Shown here in pieces: positions 1 to 7,316 of a stretch of DNA of 18,646 bases. The DNA is from Omnitrophica bacterium GWA2_41_15 (GTDB lineage: Bacteria; Omnitrophota; Gorgyraeia; Gorgyraeales; Gorgyraeaceae). A program made the position numbers and the translations under genes. The stretch lies in contig CAKKRB010000019.1 in NCBI GenBank assembly GCA_919902485.1, forward strand, positions 1 to 18,646. Reading direction: 5' to 3'. Within the stretch, counting starts at the first letter, position 1. Every line of letters begins with the position of its first letter. The notes under the pieces were generated by a model. It was not told the origin of the DNA, ran no database searches, and worked only from the letters and a program-made list of their open reading frames with translations.

Positions 1-1099
1 CTATTGAATCTTTTAATGCGCCTATCTTCCTTATATAGGACATTATCTCAACCTCGTCTTCTTTATCTTTTGAGTTCTTTTTTGCAGCATGGAGGGACTC
101 TATAAGGGTATATAAAGGTAAGGAAAGGCTGTTTTCCGTAAAGTTCTTCTCTTTAATCCTAAGGGAATCAGAATCTTCTTTCTTTGAATTTGCCTCAAAA
201 TATTCTTTTATACCTTTAAAAAAAGCGTCTGAGCGCCTGCGTATCTCTTCCACGCGCCCCATGCTGTCCTGATCGCCTATGGTCAATAGAAACCCTTTTT
301 GTTTTTTAAGATTAAAAAGGAGGTCTAATATATATTTGATGCCTGAACTGCTGACGCTTGCGCCAAGGTGTTCTGTCGCCACGCTTTCAATGCTGTGTGC
401 TTCGTCAAACACAAGCGCGCCGTATTCCGGAAAAATGGTTTTCTGTTCCTTTAATAAAGCAAGGTTTGAAAAAAATAAATGGTGATTTACAACCAGTATG
501 GCCGCCTCGTTTATTTTTTCCCTGGCTTTCTGGAAGAAACATTTTTTATAATACTCACAGTTTTTCCCAAGGCATGTTTCTGAATCAGCTGAAACCATGC
601 CCCAGACTTTTGGATCAGGCTCTTCGTCCATGTCATACAGCGTGCCGTCTTCTGTTTTATAAGACCACGCAAAAATCTTGGTAAACTCCACTAATTCATA
701 CTGGTCGGAAAATAAATCCTTCTGCTGGAATTCAGACCTGTGAAGCCTCCTGAGGCACAGATAATTATTCCTGCCTTTTACAAGAAGCGCCTTAAAATCC
801 ATATCCAGGGCTTGTTCAAGAAAAGGTACGTCTTTATATATGATTTGTTCCTGGAGGCTGATGGTATTTGTGGAGACTATTCCGAGGGATTCGTTATGAA
901 GCGCGTATTCTGCGAGAGGGACAAGGTATGCAAAACTTTTCCCTATCCCAGTTCCTGCTTCTACGATAAGCTTGCTAGAATGCCGAATGCTAGAATCAAT
1001 AGCCTCTGCCATCTCTATCTGCTCATGCCTGACCTCGTATCCAGGCATAGCTTTGGCAACAGGGCCGTCTTTATCGAAAACTTGTCTTATATAATTCAT
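1..1099 (-). CDS. dinG: DinG-family (XPD-like) ATP-dependent DNA helicase, N-terminal part; runs off the left edge
   Basis: This is the first 366 codons of an open frame starting at ATG 1099 and leaving the window at base 1. Visible motifs are a Walker A (EAGTGIGKS, residues 47-55), a DEAH Walker B (232-235) and between them four cysteines (C115, C176, C181, C187) spaced like the [4Fe-4S] domain of the DinG/XPD superfamily 2 helicases. These enzymes unwind DNA 5' to 3', often at damage, R-loops or forks. There is no N-terminal exonuclease domain, unlike the Gram-positive DinG. It starts 3 nt after the plsY stop, and an AAGGTG-like ribosome site lies over the end of plsY, so translation is probably coupled. 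The C-terminal helicase domain lies outside the window. The family call is firm; the exact subfamily (DinG or YoaA) is open. Confidence 0.9.
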   Translation of the reverse strand, partial: MNYIRQVFDKDGPVAKAMPGYEVRHEQIEMAEAIDSSIRHSSKLIVEAGTGIGKSFAYLVPLAEYALHNESLGIVSTNTISLQEQIIYKDVPFLEQALDMDFKALLVKGRNNYLCLRRLHRSEFQQKDLFSDQYELVEFTKIFAWSYKTEDGTLYDMDEEPDPKVWGMVSADSETCLGKNCEYYKKCFFQKAREKINEAAILVVNHHLFFSNLALLKEQKTIFPEYGALVFDEAHSIESVATEHLGASVSSSGIKYILDLLFNLKKQKGFLLTIGDQDSMGRVEEIRRRSDAFFKGIKEYFEANSKKEDSDSLRIKEKNFTENSLSLPLYTLIESLHAAKKNSKDKEDEVEIMSYIRKIGALKDSI

Positions 1100-1102
1100 A
1101 CA

Positions 1103-1729
1103 TCACCTTTTCTTAAAAAACGAGATTCTCTTCTCTTCACCCCTGGCCAGACGTCTGATATTCGCTCTGTGTTTATAGACTATTATCAGGCAAAGGAGGC
1201 ACATGAAGACTACTATCTCAGCTGGTTCTCCGAATGCGAGCGTAAAGATAGGCACGCTGACAATTGCTATAATTGAACTAAGGGATACAAATCCTGTTAT
1301 AAAAAACGTTATAAGCCAAACCATAAATCCTAACCAGAATATCTTCGGTATCAAGCCTATTACCACGCCTGCGCTTGTAGCAACGCCTTTCCCGCCTTTA
1401 AATTTAAGGAACACTGTCCAGTTGTGGCCTGCAATTGCGCATAATCCTACCAATATCCTGTACATCTCAGGCCTTACAACAGGGGCAAGGTACATAAATC
1501 CGCTTGCAAGGTATGTTGCGCATATAAAACCTTTAATTATATCTATTATAAGGACTATTATCCCAGGCACCTTGCCTATGACCCTGAATACATTTGTAGC
1601 GCCTGTATTTCCGCTGCCGTGCTCGCGTATATCAATACCCTTAAGCGCTCTGCCGAATATATATGCCGTAGGGATAGACCCGATTAGATAGGCTGCTGCA
1701 AACCCAAGAAACAGTATAACATACCCCAT
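1103..1729 (-). CDS. plsY: Glycerol-3-phosphate acyltransferase PlsY
   Basis: PlsY transfers an acyl group from acyl-phosphate to glycerol-3-phosphate, the first step of phospholipid synthesis, in the inner membrane. The 208-residue product is strongly hydrophobic with several membrane segments and has the family signatures GSGNTGATN (residues 38-46) and GHNWTVFLKFKGGKG further on, which form the phosphate and acyl-phosphate binding loops. Length is normal for the family. The start at 1729 is set by a strong AGGAGG site about 6 nt upstream. It follows der after a gap filled by a 43-nt hairpin repeat, and sits with pgsA in a small lipid-synthesis group. The C-terminal tail is basic (SFFKKR), as is common for the cytoplasmic end. 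Confidence 0.95.
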   Translation of the reverse strand: MGYVILFLGFAAAYLIGSIPTAYIFGRALKGIDIREHGSGNTGATNVFRVIGKVPGIIVLIIDIIKGFICATYLASGFMYLAPVVRPEMYRILVGLCAIAGHNWTVFLKFKGGKGVATSAGVVIGLIPKIFWLGFMVWLITFFITGFVSLSSIIAIVSVPIFTLAFGEPAEIVVFMCLLCLIIVYKHRANIRRLARGEEKRISFFKKR

Positions 1730-1743
1730 ATCCCCTCCTAACT

Positions 1744-1786
1744 CGTTAATTCACAAAACGAGTATGACTTGATTTGTGAATTAACG
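1744..1786 (-). repeat. Hairpin repeat family A, copy 1 (der-plsY gap)
   Basis: A 43-nt inverted repeat with perfect 14-bp arms (CGTTAATTCACAAA and its complement) around a 15-nt loop. It matches the copy at 12675-12717 at 41 of 43 positions, in the same orientation, including the whole central GAGTATGACTT. The last Arg codon and the TAA stop of der (1781-1783) lie inside its right arm. There is no T-run, so it is not a canonical terminator; a role in RNA 3'-end stability or processing is possible. Confidence 0.85.
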
Positions 1787-3091
1787 GGACTTAAACATCT
1801 TTCTTTTAAACCTGATAATCACAGGCACGCCTTCAAGATTTAGTTTTTTTCTGAATATATTAACTAAATGGCTTTTTTCAGTATTAAGTATTGCCTCTGG
1901 ATTTTTTACAATAATCTCAAATCCGGGTGGAGAATTTTTAACCTGCCTTATGGAATACAGCTTTGTTGCGTTGAATTGTATTGCCTTAAGGATCATATTC
2001 AAATCGCTTGTTGAAAAATTCTTTCTGGATTTTTCCGCAAGTTCATACGCAGTATCTATAACCGAAAGAAGATTCTCTCCCTTTAAAGCTGATATAAAAA
2101 TAATAGGGGCATTATACATGAACCTGACTTCTTCTCTTACGGTCTTCTCGTAATTGCCGCGTCTTATCTTATCTTTTTCCGCAAGGTCCCATTTGTTTAT
2201 AGCCAGAATAAACGGTTTGAAATTCTCCTGAACCAGATCTATGATCTTGTGCTCTTCTTTTCTTACGCCCATGGGTGCATCTGCCAGGATTACGGTTACA
2301 TCGCTTTTCTTGATACTCTCCTCTGTGCGCAATATGCTGAAATATGTAACAGCGTCTTTTATCTTAGACTTTGAGCGTATGCCAGCGGTATCGATAATAA
2401 TAAAAGACTTTTTGTCTCTTTCGAAATACGTGTTTATGGAATCTCTTGTTGTGCCAGGGACATCGCTTACTGTAATCCTGTCTTCTCCCAGAAGGCTGTT
2501 TACAAACGAGGATTTACCTGCGTTCGGCCTGCCGATAATGGCAATCCTTACAGAAATACGCGGCAGATGTTTTTCAGCATCTTCTATGCCGGATATTACA
2601 GCGTCTAAAAGATCTCCTATGCCCAGGCCGTGCAAAGCAGAAACAGGCAGCGGTTCTCCGAAACCAAGGCTGTAAAATCCTGCTTTTCTTTCGGAAAGCT
2701 CTCTGGTATCTGCCTTGTTAATAACAAGCGTGACTTTTTTGCCTGCCTTTCTGAGCATGGAACATATTTTATGATCAAACTGTGATATGCCGTCGGATAC
2801 GTCGCACACAAAAATAAACTGGTCAGCTTCTTTTATAGCCAGCATTATCTGCTTTTCAACCAGAATCCAGAGATTTTCTTTTTTCCCAAAATCCAGGCCA
2901 GGCGTGTCTATCAGCTCAAAGTTTTTATTGGACCAGCTTACAATAGCGCCTATCCTGTCGCGTGTGGTAGGCCCGTCTTTTTCAACTATGGCCTTGCGTT
3001 TTTGTATGATCCTGTTAAAAAGCGCAGATTTGCCTACATTAGGCCTGCCTACAATAGCTACTTTATGGAGGTTAAATTTTATGGGCTTCAT
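1781..3091 (-). CDS. der: Ribosome-assembly GTPase Der (EngA)
   Basis: Der is a tandem-domain GTPase needed for 50S subunit maturation. The 436-residue product has two G domains: the first with GRPNVGKS (15-22), IDTPG (61-65) and NKAD (125-128), the second with GRPNAGKS (187-194), a VPGTTRD switch, IDTAG and NKWD. A C-terminal KH-like domain ends in a basic tail (RFKRKMFKSR). Length agrees with the family. The start at 3091 lies inside the end of pgsA (20-nt overlap), without a strong Shine-Dalgarno, so coupled translation is likely. The stop codon is inside a palindromic repeat, so the final residue may have been changed by that insertion. Confidence 0.97.
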   Translation of the reverse strand: MKPIKFNLHKVAIVGRPNVGKSALFNRIIQKRKAIVEKDGPTTRDRIGAIVSWSNKNFELIDTPGLDFGKKENLWILVEKQIMLAIKEADQFIFVCDVSDGISQFDHKICSMLRKAGKKVTLVINKADTRELSERKAGFYSLGFGEPLPVSALHGLGIGDLLDAVISGIEDAEKHLPRISVRIAIIGRPNAGKSSFVNSLLGEDRITVSDVPGTTRDSINTYFERDKKSFIIIDTAGIRSKSKIKDAVTYFSILRTEESIKKSDVTVILADAPMGVRKEEHKIIDLVQENFKPFILAINKWDLAEKDKIRRGNYEKTVREEVRFMYNAPIIFISALKGENLLSVIDTAYELAEKSRKNFSTSDLNMILKAIQFNATKLYSIRQVKNSPPGFEIIVKNPEAILNTEKSHLVNIFRKKLNLEGVPVIIRFKRKMFKSR

Positions 3092-3629
3092 TGAGTTGCT
3101 TTGAACCGCGCCAGATATAGTCTATCGCAGAAAGCATTGTAAAAAGAATTGCCGGGTAAAGGAAAAATTTGTGGTATTTGAATGCCGCCAGAAAAACAAG
3201 TATGGTTAGCATCTGAAAAAGCGTTGTTGTTTTGCCGAGCCAGCTTGGCTTTATTTTAAGATTGCCTTTAAGAAAATATATCACAACTGAGCCCAGCACA
3301 ATAACAATATCCCTGCTTATGACAGTTAAAACAGCCCATGCAGGTATGCGCAAATCTTCCGGTACGACTTTTATCATGGCCAAAGATATAAATGCACTTA
3401 TTATAAGAAGTTTGTCCGCTATGGGGTCCAGCACCCTGCCTAATTCTGTTACCTGGTTGCAAAATCTGGCTATAGCGCCATCAACAGCGTCGCTGATAGT
3501 TGCCAGTATAAATATCCCAAGCGCATAGAACCTTAAATAATCCCTGTCCGGCCCATAATAAAGGATGCATGCTATAAAAAGGGGGATAAGCAATATGCGG
3601 AATATGGTAATTTTATTGGCTAAGTTCAT
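3072..3629 (-). CDS. pgsA: CDP-diacylglycerol-glycerol-3-phosphate 3-phosphatidyltransferase
   Basis: The product makes phosphatidylglycerophosphate from CDP-diacylglycerol and glycerol-3-phosphate in the membrane. The 185-residue protein is largely membrane segments and carries the complete CDP-alcohol phosphatidyltransferase motif D-x2-D-G-x2-A-R-x8-G-x3-D-x3-D: D47, D50, G51, A54, R55, G64, D68 and D72. The N-terminus (MNLANKITIFRILLIP) is typical of PgsA. It is the first gene after the Wood-Ljungdahl cluster, separated from acsC by 60 nt that hold a 46-nt palindrome, and it overlaps der by 20 nt. No strong ribosome site is visible; the start is chosen by homology. A phosphatidylserine synthase is less likely from the N-terminal sequence. 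Confidence 0.92.
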   Translation of the reverse strand: MNLANKITIFRILLIPLFIACILYYGPDRDYLRFYALGIFILATISDAVDGAIARFCNQVTELGRVLDPIADKLLIISAFISLAMIKVVPEDLRIPAWAVLTVISRDIVIVLGSVVIYFLKGNLKIKPSWLGKTTTLFQMLTILVFLAAFKYHKFFLYPAILFTMLSAIDYIWRGSKQLNEAHKI

Positions 3630-3638
3630 ACATTAGAG

Positions 3639-3684
3639 ATTCCACCTACGGGGTGGACAATTTTGTCCACCCCGTAGGTGGAAT
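3639..3684. repeat. Long perfect palindrome, family B copy 1 (acsC-pgsA gap)
   Basis: A 46-nt palindrome with perfect 22-bp arms (from ATTCCACCTACGGGGTGGAC) and a 2-nt centre. It starts 5 nt after the acsC stop and fills most of the 60-nt gap before pgsA. The arms share the ATTCCACC and GGGGTGGA blocks with the palindrome at 16303-16353. RNA from this region would form a very stable hairpin at the boundary between the C1 cluster and the lipid genes. No T-run follows it in the transcribed direction. Confidence 0.85.
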
Positions 3685-3689
3685 AGGTT

Positions 3690-5045
3690 CTATTTCCAAA
3701 TTTCTTTTAAATACTTTGGTATCCCCGACGCCTCTTTCGGCCCTACAAGCACTTCCCAGCCTGAAGCATCTTCCAGTTTCCCGCTTAAGACAGCCACATA
3801 TCCTGGTATGATTATCTTTTTATGCGAGACTACGCTGTCCAGTTCTGTCTTCTTCATAGTCTCAGCTATTATCTCAGGCGTGAATTTTTCAGCAGCCCAT
3901 GCAGTCAAAACACTCATGCCCTCTGAATCTGTGACAAGCAAATATGCTGAATGACCGCTTGCTTCTATTTCAGGAGAAACCGTATAAAACGTAAGGGAAA
4001 AATTAGTGGTAACCATGACAGGCGAATTTTTATCAGGTGAGCCAAATTTATAAAGTTTCGGCTCTACTGTAACAGGTTTCTGCGGGTCTGTATAGATGTT
4101 CTGGCGCATGGTAACAATAGGCAGCAAAACATCTCTATCGATAGAATCCATCACAATAATGCCGGCATATTTTGCAATAAACGCGCACGCATCTGCAACC
4201 ATTTGATACCTATCAGTATTTTTTATAAACATTACTACAGGAAAACCAAAAGGCCTGTAATTACGCTTAAGGCTGAGCCGCCTTATCTGAGTCAGGTCGT
4301 TCAATGCCTTATGTAAATTCTCCGAACCCGGGTCTAGGACAAGTTCTTCAGCTCCTAATTTAATTGCTTCCTGGGAAAGTTTATCAAGCTCTTCTAATGT
4401 AGGGGAGGGTTTGAAACCCTCCCCTACCAGCGCAAGCGCCACCTTATATGTTTTTGCAATATTTACCATGTCTTTTAAATTTCTAGAATCAGCGGCATAC
4501 ACAAGAGGTTTTTTATCAGAACATCTTTTCAATGCCAGCTCTATGGTTTTTGAATCAGGGCTCGCCAGAATAAGAGGTTTTTTTGATTTAGAAAGAACCT
4601 TATCTAAAGCGCTCAGAAATTTTTCGTCGGATAAGCTTTTGTTTACAATCGCTATCATATCAATTGCAATGCGCTGGCCCACTCTTTCAAAGCTGATATC
4701 CTCTATCTCTTTTATCCTGGCTGATAGATCGCTGTCGGAAAGGGTGTCTTCTATGCTTATCGCAATAGCTGTTTGGTGATAAAATGTTTTTTCATGCCTG
4801 AAAAGAACTATTTCCCCGCCTGTCTCAACAGTGTTATCTCCTGATCCGAGTTTTATCAATGCAATAGGCGGCCTGGAAGATTCTTCCATGGATTTTTTTG
4901 CCTCCATGGATACGTCCGGGCACTCGTCCAGAGACGCCTTTTTCATTGCAAGTTTCATTGCAAATGCAAGGCATGTGGGAGATCCGCATTTTTTGCAATT
5001 AGTCTTAGGCAACAATTTATATATATCCAATCCAGATAATGCCAT
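3690..5045 (-). CDS. acsC: Corrinoid/iron-sulfur protein large (gamma) subunit AcsC
   Basis: AcsC with AcsD forms the corrinoid protein that carries the methyl group from methyl-tetrahydrofolate to acetyl-CoA synthase. The N-terminal [4Fe-4S] domain has C17, C20, C25 and C42 in the C-x2-C-x4-C-x16-C spacing used for reductive activation of cobalt. A TIM-barrel region follows (about 90-310), then a C-terminal cobalamin-binding domain. At 451 residues it is close to the usual size. It starts 2 nt after acsB, with an AAGGAG site inside the end of acsB. Residues 207-216 (VGEGFKPSPT) are encoded by a 29-nt palindromic repeat that looks inserted before the LEEL helix of the barrel. acsD and acsE, which usually adjoin acsC, do not follow; pgsA does. 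Confidence 0.95.
   Translation of the reverse strand: MALSGLDIYKLLPKTNCKKCGSPTCLAFAMKLAMKKASLDECPDVSMEAKKSMEESSRPPIALIKLGSGDNTVETGGEIVLFRHEKTFYHQTAIAISIEDTLSDSDLSARIKEIEDISFERVGQRIAIDMIAIVNKSLSDEKFLSALDKVLSKSKKPLILASPDSKTIELALKRCSDKKPLVYAADSRNLKDMVNIAKTYKVALALVGEGFKPSPTLEELDKLSQEAIKLGAEELVLDPGSENLHKALNDLTQIRRLSLKRNYRPFGFPVVMFIKNTDRYQMVADACAFIAKYAGIIVMDSIDRDVLLPIVTMRQNIYTDPQKPVTVEPKLYKFGSPDKNSPVMVTTNFSLTFYTVSPEIEASGHSAYLLVTDSEGMSVLTAWAAEKFTPEIIAETMKKTELDSVVSHKKIIIPGYVAVLSGKLEDASGWEVLVGPKEASGIPKYLKEIWK
4399..4427. repeat. 29-nt palindrome, family C copy 1, in frame inside acsC
   Basis: Perfect 14-bp arms (GTAGGGGAGGGTTT and its complement) around one central base. Read in the acsC frame it gives VGEGFKPSP plus the start of a Thr codon, without a stop. 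The same design recurs at 8335-8363 and 8654-8682. One of the three frames through the element contains TAG, so only certain insertion phases are tolerated in a gene. Confidence 0.9.
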
Positions 5046-5047
5046 TG

Positions 5048-7225
5048 TTACATGACTCCTTCCATTGTAAGGGCCGGATGCCCTACCTTTTCAAGATATG
5101 GCAACAATTCTTCTGTAGTTGTGGCTGCTGTTTCATCAGCTATTTTATTTATAAGATCCGGGTCGCCCAGTTCTTCGCCTCTCTTTTTCAATTTTTCAGC
5201 CAGGGCTTCTTTTAATTCTTTCGGCATCCACACCAGCCTTTTAAGCCCGCCTTCAGCTGAAATAAATTTTCTACTCACAATATACAATCTCCCAACCCCC
5301 ATAAAACCAGGGGTCTGCTGGCCGCCTCCTATTGTTCCTGCAAGCGTAGAAAAACTCATTCCTACAGGAGTCATGCCGGAATACTCTCTGTTAACAACTA
5401 TGAAACCATTTGCCTCAGGCAGTACAGCTATAATGCATTCAAAGCACCCGCAGCTTGTTTCAGGCGCGTCAATGATAGAATAGCAGCAGAAACGTTCCAG
5501 GGTTCTGTTTGATTTCTGAAACACCATTTCATTTACGCCTGCCCATTCTCCTTTTACAGGATCTAAACACCTGCCTTTTTTAATAGGCTGGTTTCCTCCT
5601 GACGGATTTAATTCATACGCTGCTTTTGCATCTAACCAGTTGTACGCCCCGCACAGGCCCAACCTTTCAGGTTTTATAATGCAGATGTGATTTGGCGCAA
5701 AGCTCTGGCAAAGCGTGCATGTCCAGAAAAGGTCCACGCTTTCATCTGTCATTTTCTCAACCCTCGCGTCCCTTTCTTTATAGGCACTCTGAGCCTCTTT
5801 TACAAGCCTTTCAACATCAGTTTGGTTTGTATATATTTTAACCTGAACCTTGCTTACTATGGCGCTGAAAACATCATGAAATCTGGCATGCAATATCACT
5901 CCGAAATGCCTGAGTTTAAATCCCCTTGTATTTGCGTCCTTTGAAATTCTCAGCCAGCACATATCCCTCTGTCCCATGTGAAACACGCCCATTGCCTCGT
6001 TCAAAAAGCTATGTATCTGCCTTTCAAGAATCGGTTCAAAATCCTTCTGCATCTTTCTGCCAGCTACTTCTACGAATATTCCAAGAGGGGCTGCGCCGCC
6101 TTCCTCTATTTTATCCAGTTCCGAGCCGATCACTTCTATTTTCCCGTCTTCTATTTCATCTGGCGCCGCCATTTTTACATACTCAAACGCATCCGAATAT
6201 TTGCCGCCGAACTGCGCAAACATCTGTTCCCGCCTTACTCTTTCTCCTTCAAAAGCCGGGGAATACGCTACTGGTATATCTATATCCGAAACCTTTATTT
6301 TTAAGCCTCTTACCTCTATCGAGCGCGGAACTATTTTCTTATAATCAAGTTCTTTCACTACATGTTCATACGTGCATATGCCGCTGGGTTTTATCTCAGG
6401 TATATCCGTATCCGCTATTACAGGAAAACCCATATTGATCGCGCCTGCGCCTGTTGCATATTTAATATCGTCCAATTCCCCTAAAACCATGCCAAACGCA
6501 AACACCCTGTTCTGGCAGTATTTAAGGCATTTAAGAGCCTCGCCTTTTTTATGGCCTCCAAAAGTAAGGGCGCCTCTGATTGCCCAGTTCAAAGGATATA
6601 TTGCGCTTAAGGTGTCTCTTCCGTACGGTATTATATAGGTATCCCAGCCCATCTCCACTTTTTCTTCAAGCAGCTGGTCAATTATACTCCTTCCGTTTAC
6701 ATTGCTTCCCACAAATGTCATGATGCTGCGCTTCTGCAGTTCGCGCACAATATATACAGCTGTTTTATTATCCGGAGCAGCGCCCAATATCGCGGCAAAT
6801 CCCGGTATCCTTCCGTCTACAAGCTGTATGCCCAATGTGCGAAGGATTGTATCTGAGAAAAATCCGTTGCAATCTTTTTGCGGCTCCTGGCCGTACAAAT
6901 ATCTTAACGCCATTATTATCTCTTCGCATAAAAGCGCTGACACGCCGGAATCCAGCGTGTCACCCAAATAAGGCAGCCATATTTTTTCAGAAGGGCCGTC
7001 ATGTAAAAGCGTTTTTGCGAATAATAAAACTTTTTTCGCATCGCTGAGCTTTTTTACCTCTTCGCCCAGCAAGGCATAAGCCATGGGAAAATAAAAAGCA
7101 GTATCCGGAAATTTGACCTCGCAGGATTCGCCTTTTTCCCTGATTGATTTTTCCAGAAATTCCTCCGCCTGCCTGTAAATTTCTCTTGCGCCTCTTATTG
7201 CGCACGATGCAATTATCTTTGACAT
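5048..7225 (-). CDS. acsB: CO-methylating acetyl-CoA synthase (bacterial type)
   Basis: AcsB condenses a methyl group from the corrinoid protein, CO from CO dehydrogenase and CoA into acetyl-CoA. The 725-residue product is close to the Moorella enzyme (about 729) and includes the N-terminal CODH-binding domain that archaeal versions lack. The A-cluster ligands are all present: C503, C506, C515 and C525 for the [4Fe-4S] unit and the CGC motif C592-G-C594 for the nickels, each offset by three from the Moorella numbering. F509 matches the Moorella phenylalanine near the proximal nickel. The start at 7225 has a GGAGG site directly upstream, which abuts a structured two-hairpin repeat filling the gap after the oxidoreductase gene. 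acsC follows after 2 nt. Confidence 0.98.
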   Translation of the reverse strand: MSKIIASCAIRGAREIYRQAEEFLEKSIREKGESCEVKFPDTAFYFPMAYALLGEEVKKLSDAKKVLLFAKTLLHDGPSEKIWLPYLGDTLDSGVSALLCEEIIMALRYLYGQEPQKDCNGFFSDTILRTLGIQLVDGRIPGFAAILGAAPDNKTAVYIVRELQKRSIMTFVGSNVNGRSIIDQLLEEKVEMGWDTYIIPYGRDTLSAIYPLNWAIRGALTFGGHKKGEALKCLKYCQNRVFAFGMVLGELDDIKYATGAGAINMGFPVIADTDIPEIKPSGICTYEHVVKELDYKKIVPRSIEVRGLKIKVSDIDIPVAYSPAFEGERVRREQMFAQFGGKYSDAFEYVKMAAPDEIEDGKIEVIGSELDKIEEGGAAPLGIFVEVAGRKMQKDFEPILERQIHSFLNEAMGVFHMGQRDMCWLRISKDANTRGFKLRHFGVILHARFHDVFSAIVSKVQVKIYTNQTDVERLVKEAQSAYKERDARVEKMTDESVDLFWTCTLCQSFAPNHICIIKPERLGLCGAYNWLDAKAAYELNPSGGNQPIKKGRCLDPVKGEWAGVNEMVFQKSNRTLERFCCYSIIDAPETSCGCFECIIAVLPEANGFIVVNREYSGMTPVGMSFSTLAGTIGGGQQTPGFMGVGRLYIVSRKFISAEGGLKRLVWMPKELKEALAEKLKKRGEELGDPDLINKIADETAATTTEELLPYLEKVGHPALTMEGVM

Positions 7226-7234
7226 GCCTCCTCC

Positions 7235-7311
7235 AGATTTACGAAGTAAATTTGATCCTGAGACAGCGTTAAAAATGCGAGCAAAGCGAACATTTTAGCT
7301 GCCGAAGGACC
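7235..7311 (-). repeat. Two-hairpin element, family D copy 1, in the acsB leader
   Basis: In the transcribed direction there is a long stem (GGTCCT/AGGATC, a 2x2 TC/TC internal loop, then GGCAGC/GCTGTC) with a 30-nt apical region, followed at once by a short hairpin with a TTC triloop that ends next to the acsB Shine-Dalgarno. The same architecture with different base pairs occurs at 17378-17442 before rplS. It fills most of the 91-nt gap. It could be a regulatory leader or a repeat of REP type. Confidence 0.75.
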
Positions 7312-7316
7312 TAATT

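Noticed and set aside
3639..3684. A rho-independent terminator after acsC.
   Set aside because: The stem is strong, but no T-run follows in the transcribed direction, and the arms share blocks with another palindrome in the window, so it is listed as a repeat.
7235..7311. A known riboswitch in the acsB leader (for example cobalamin, SAM or THF).
   Set aside because: None of the conserved cores I know (such as the B12 box) is visible, and the same layout occurs before rplS.
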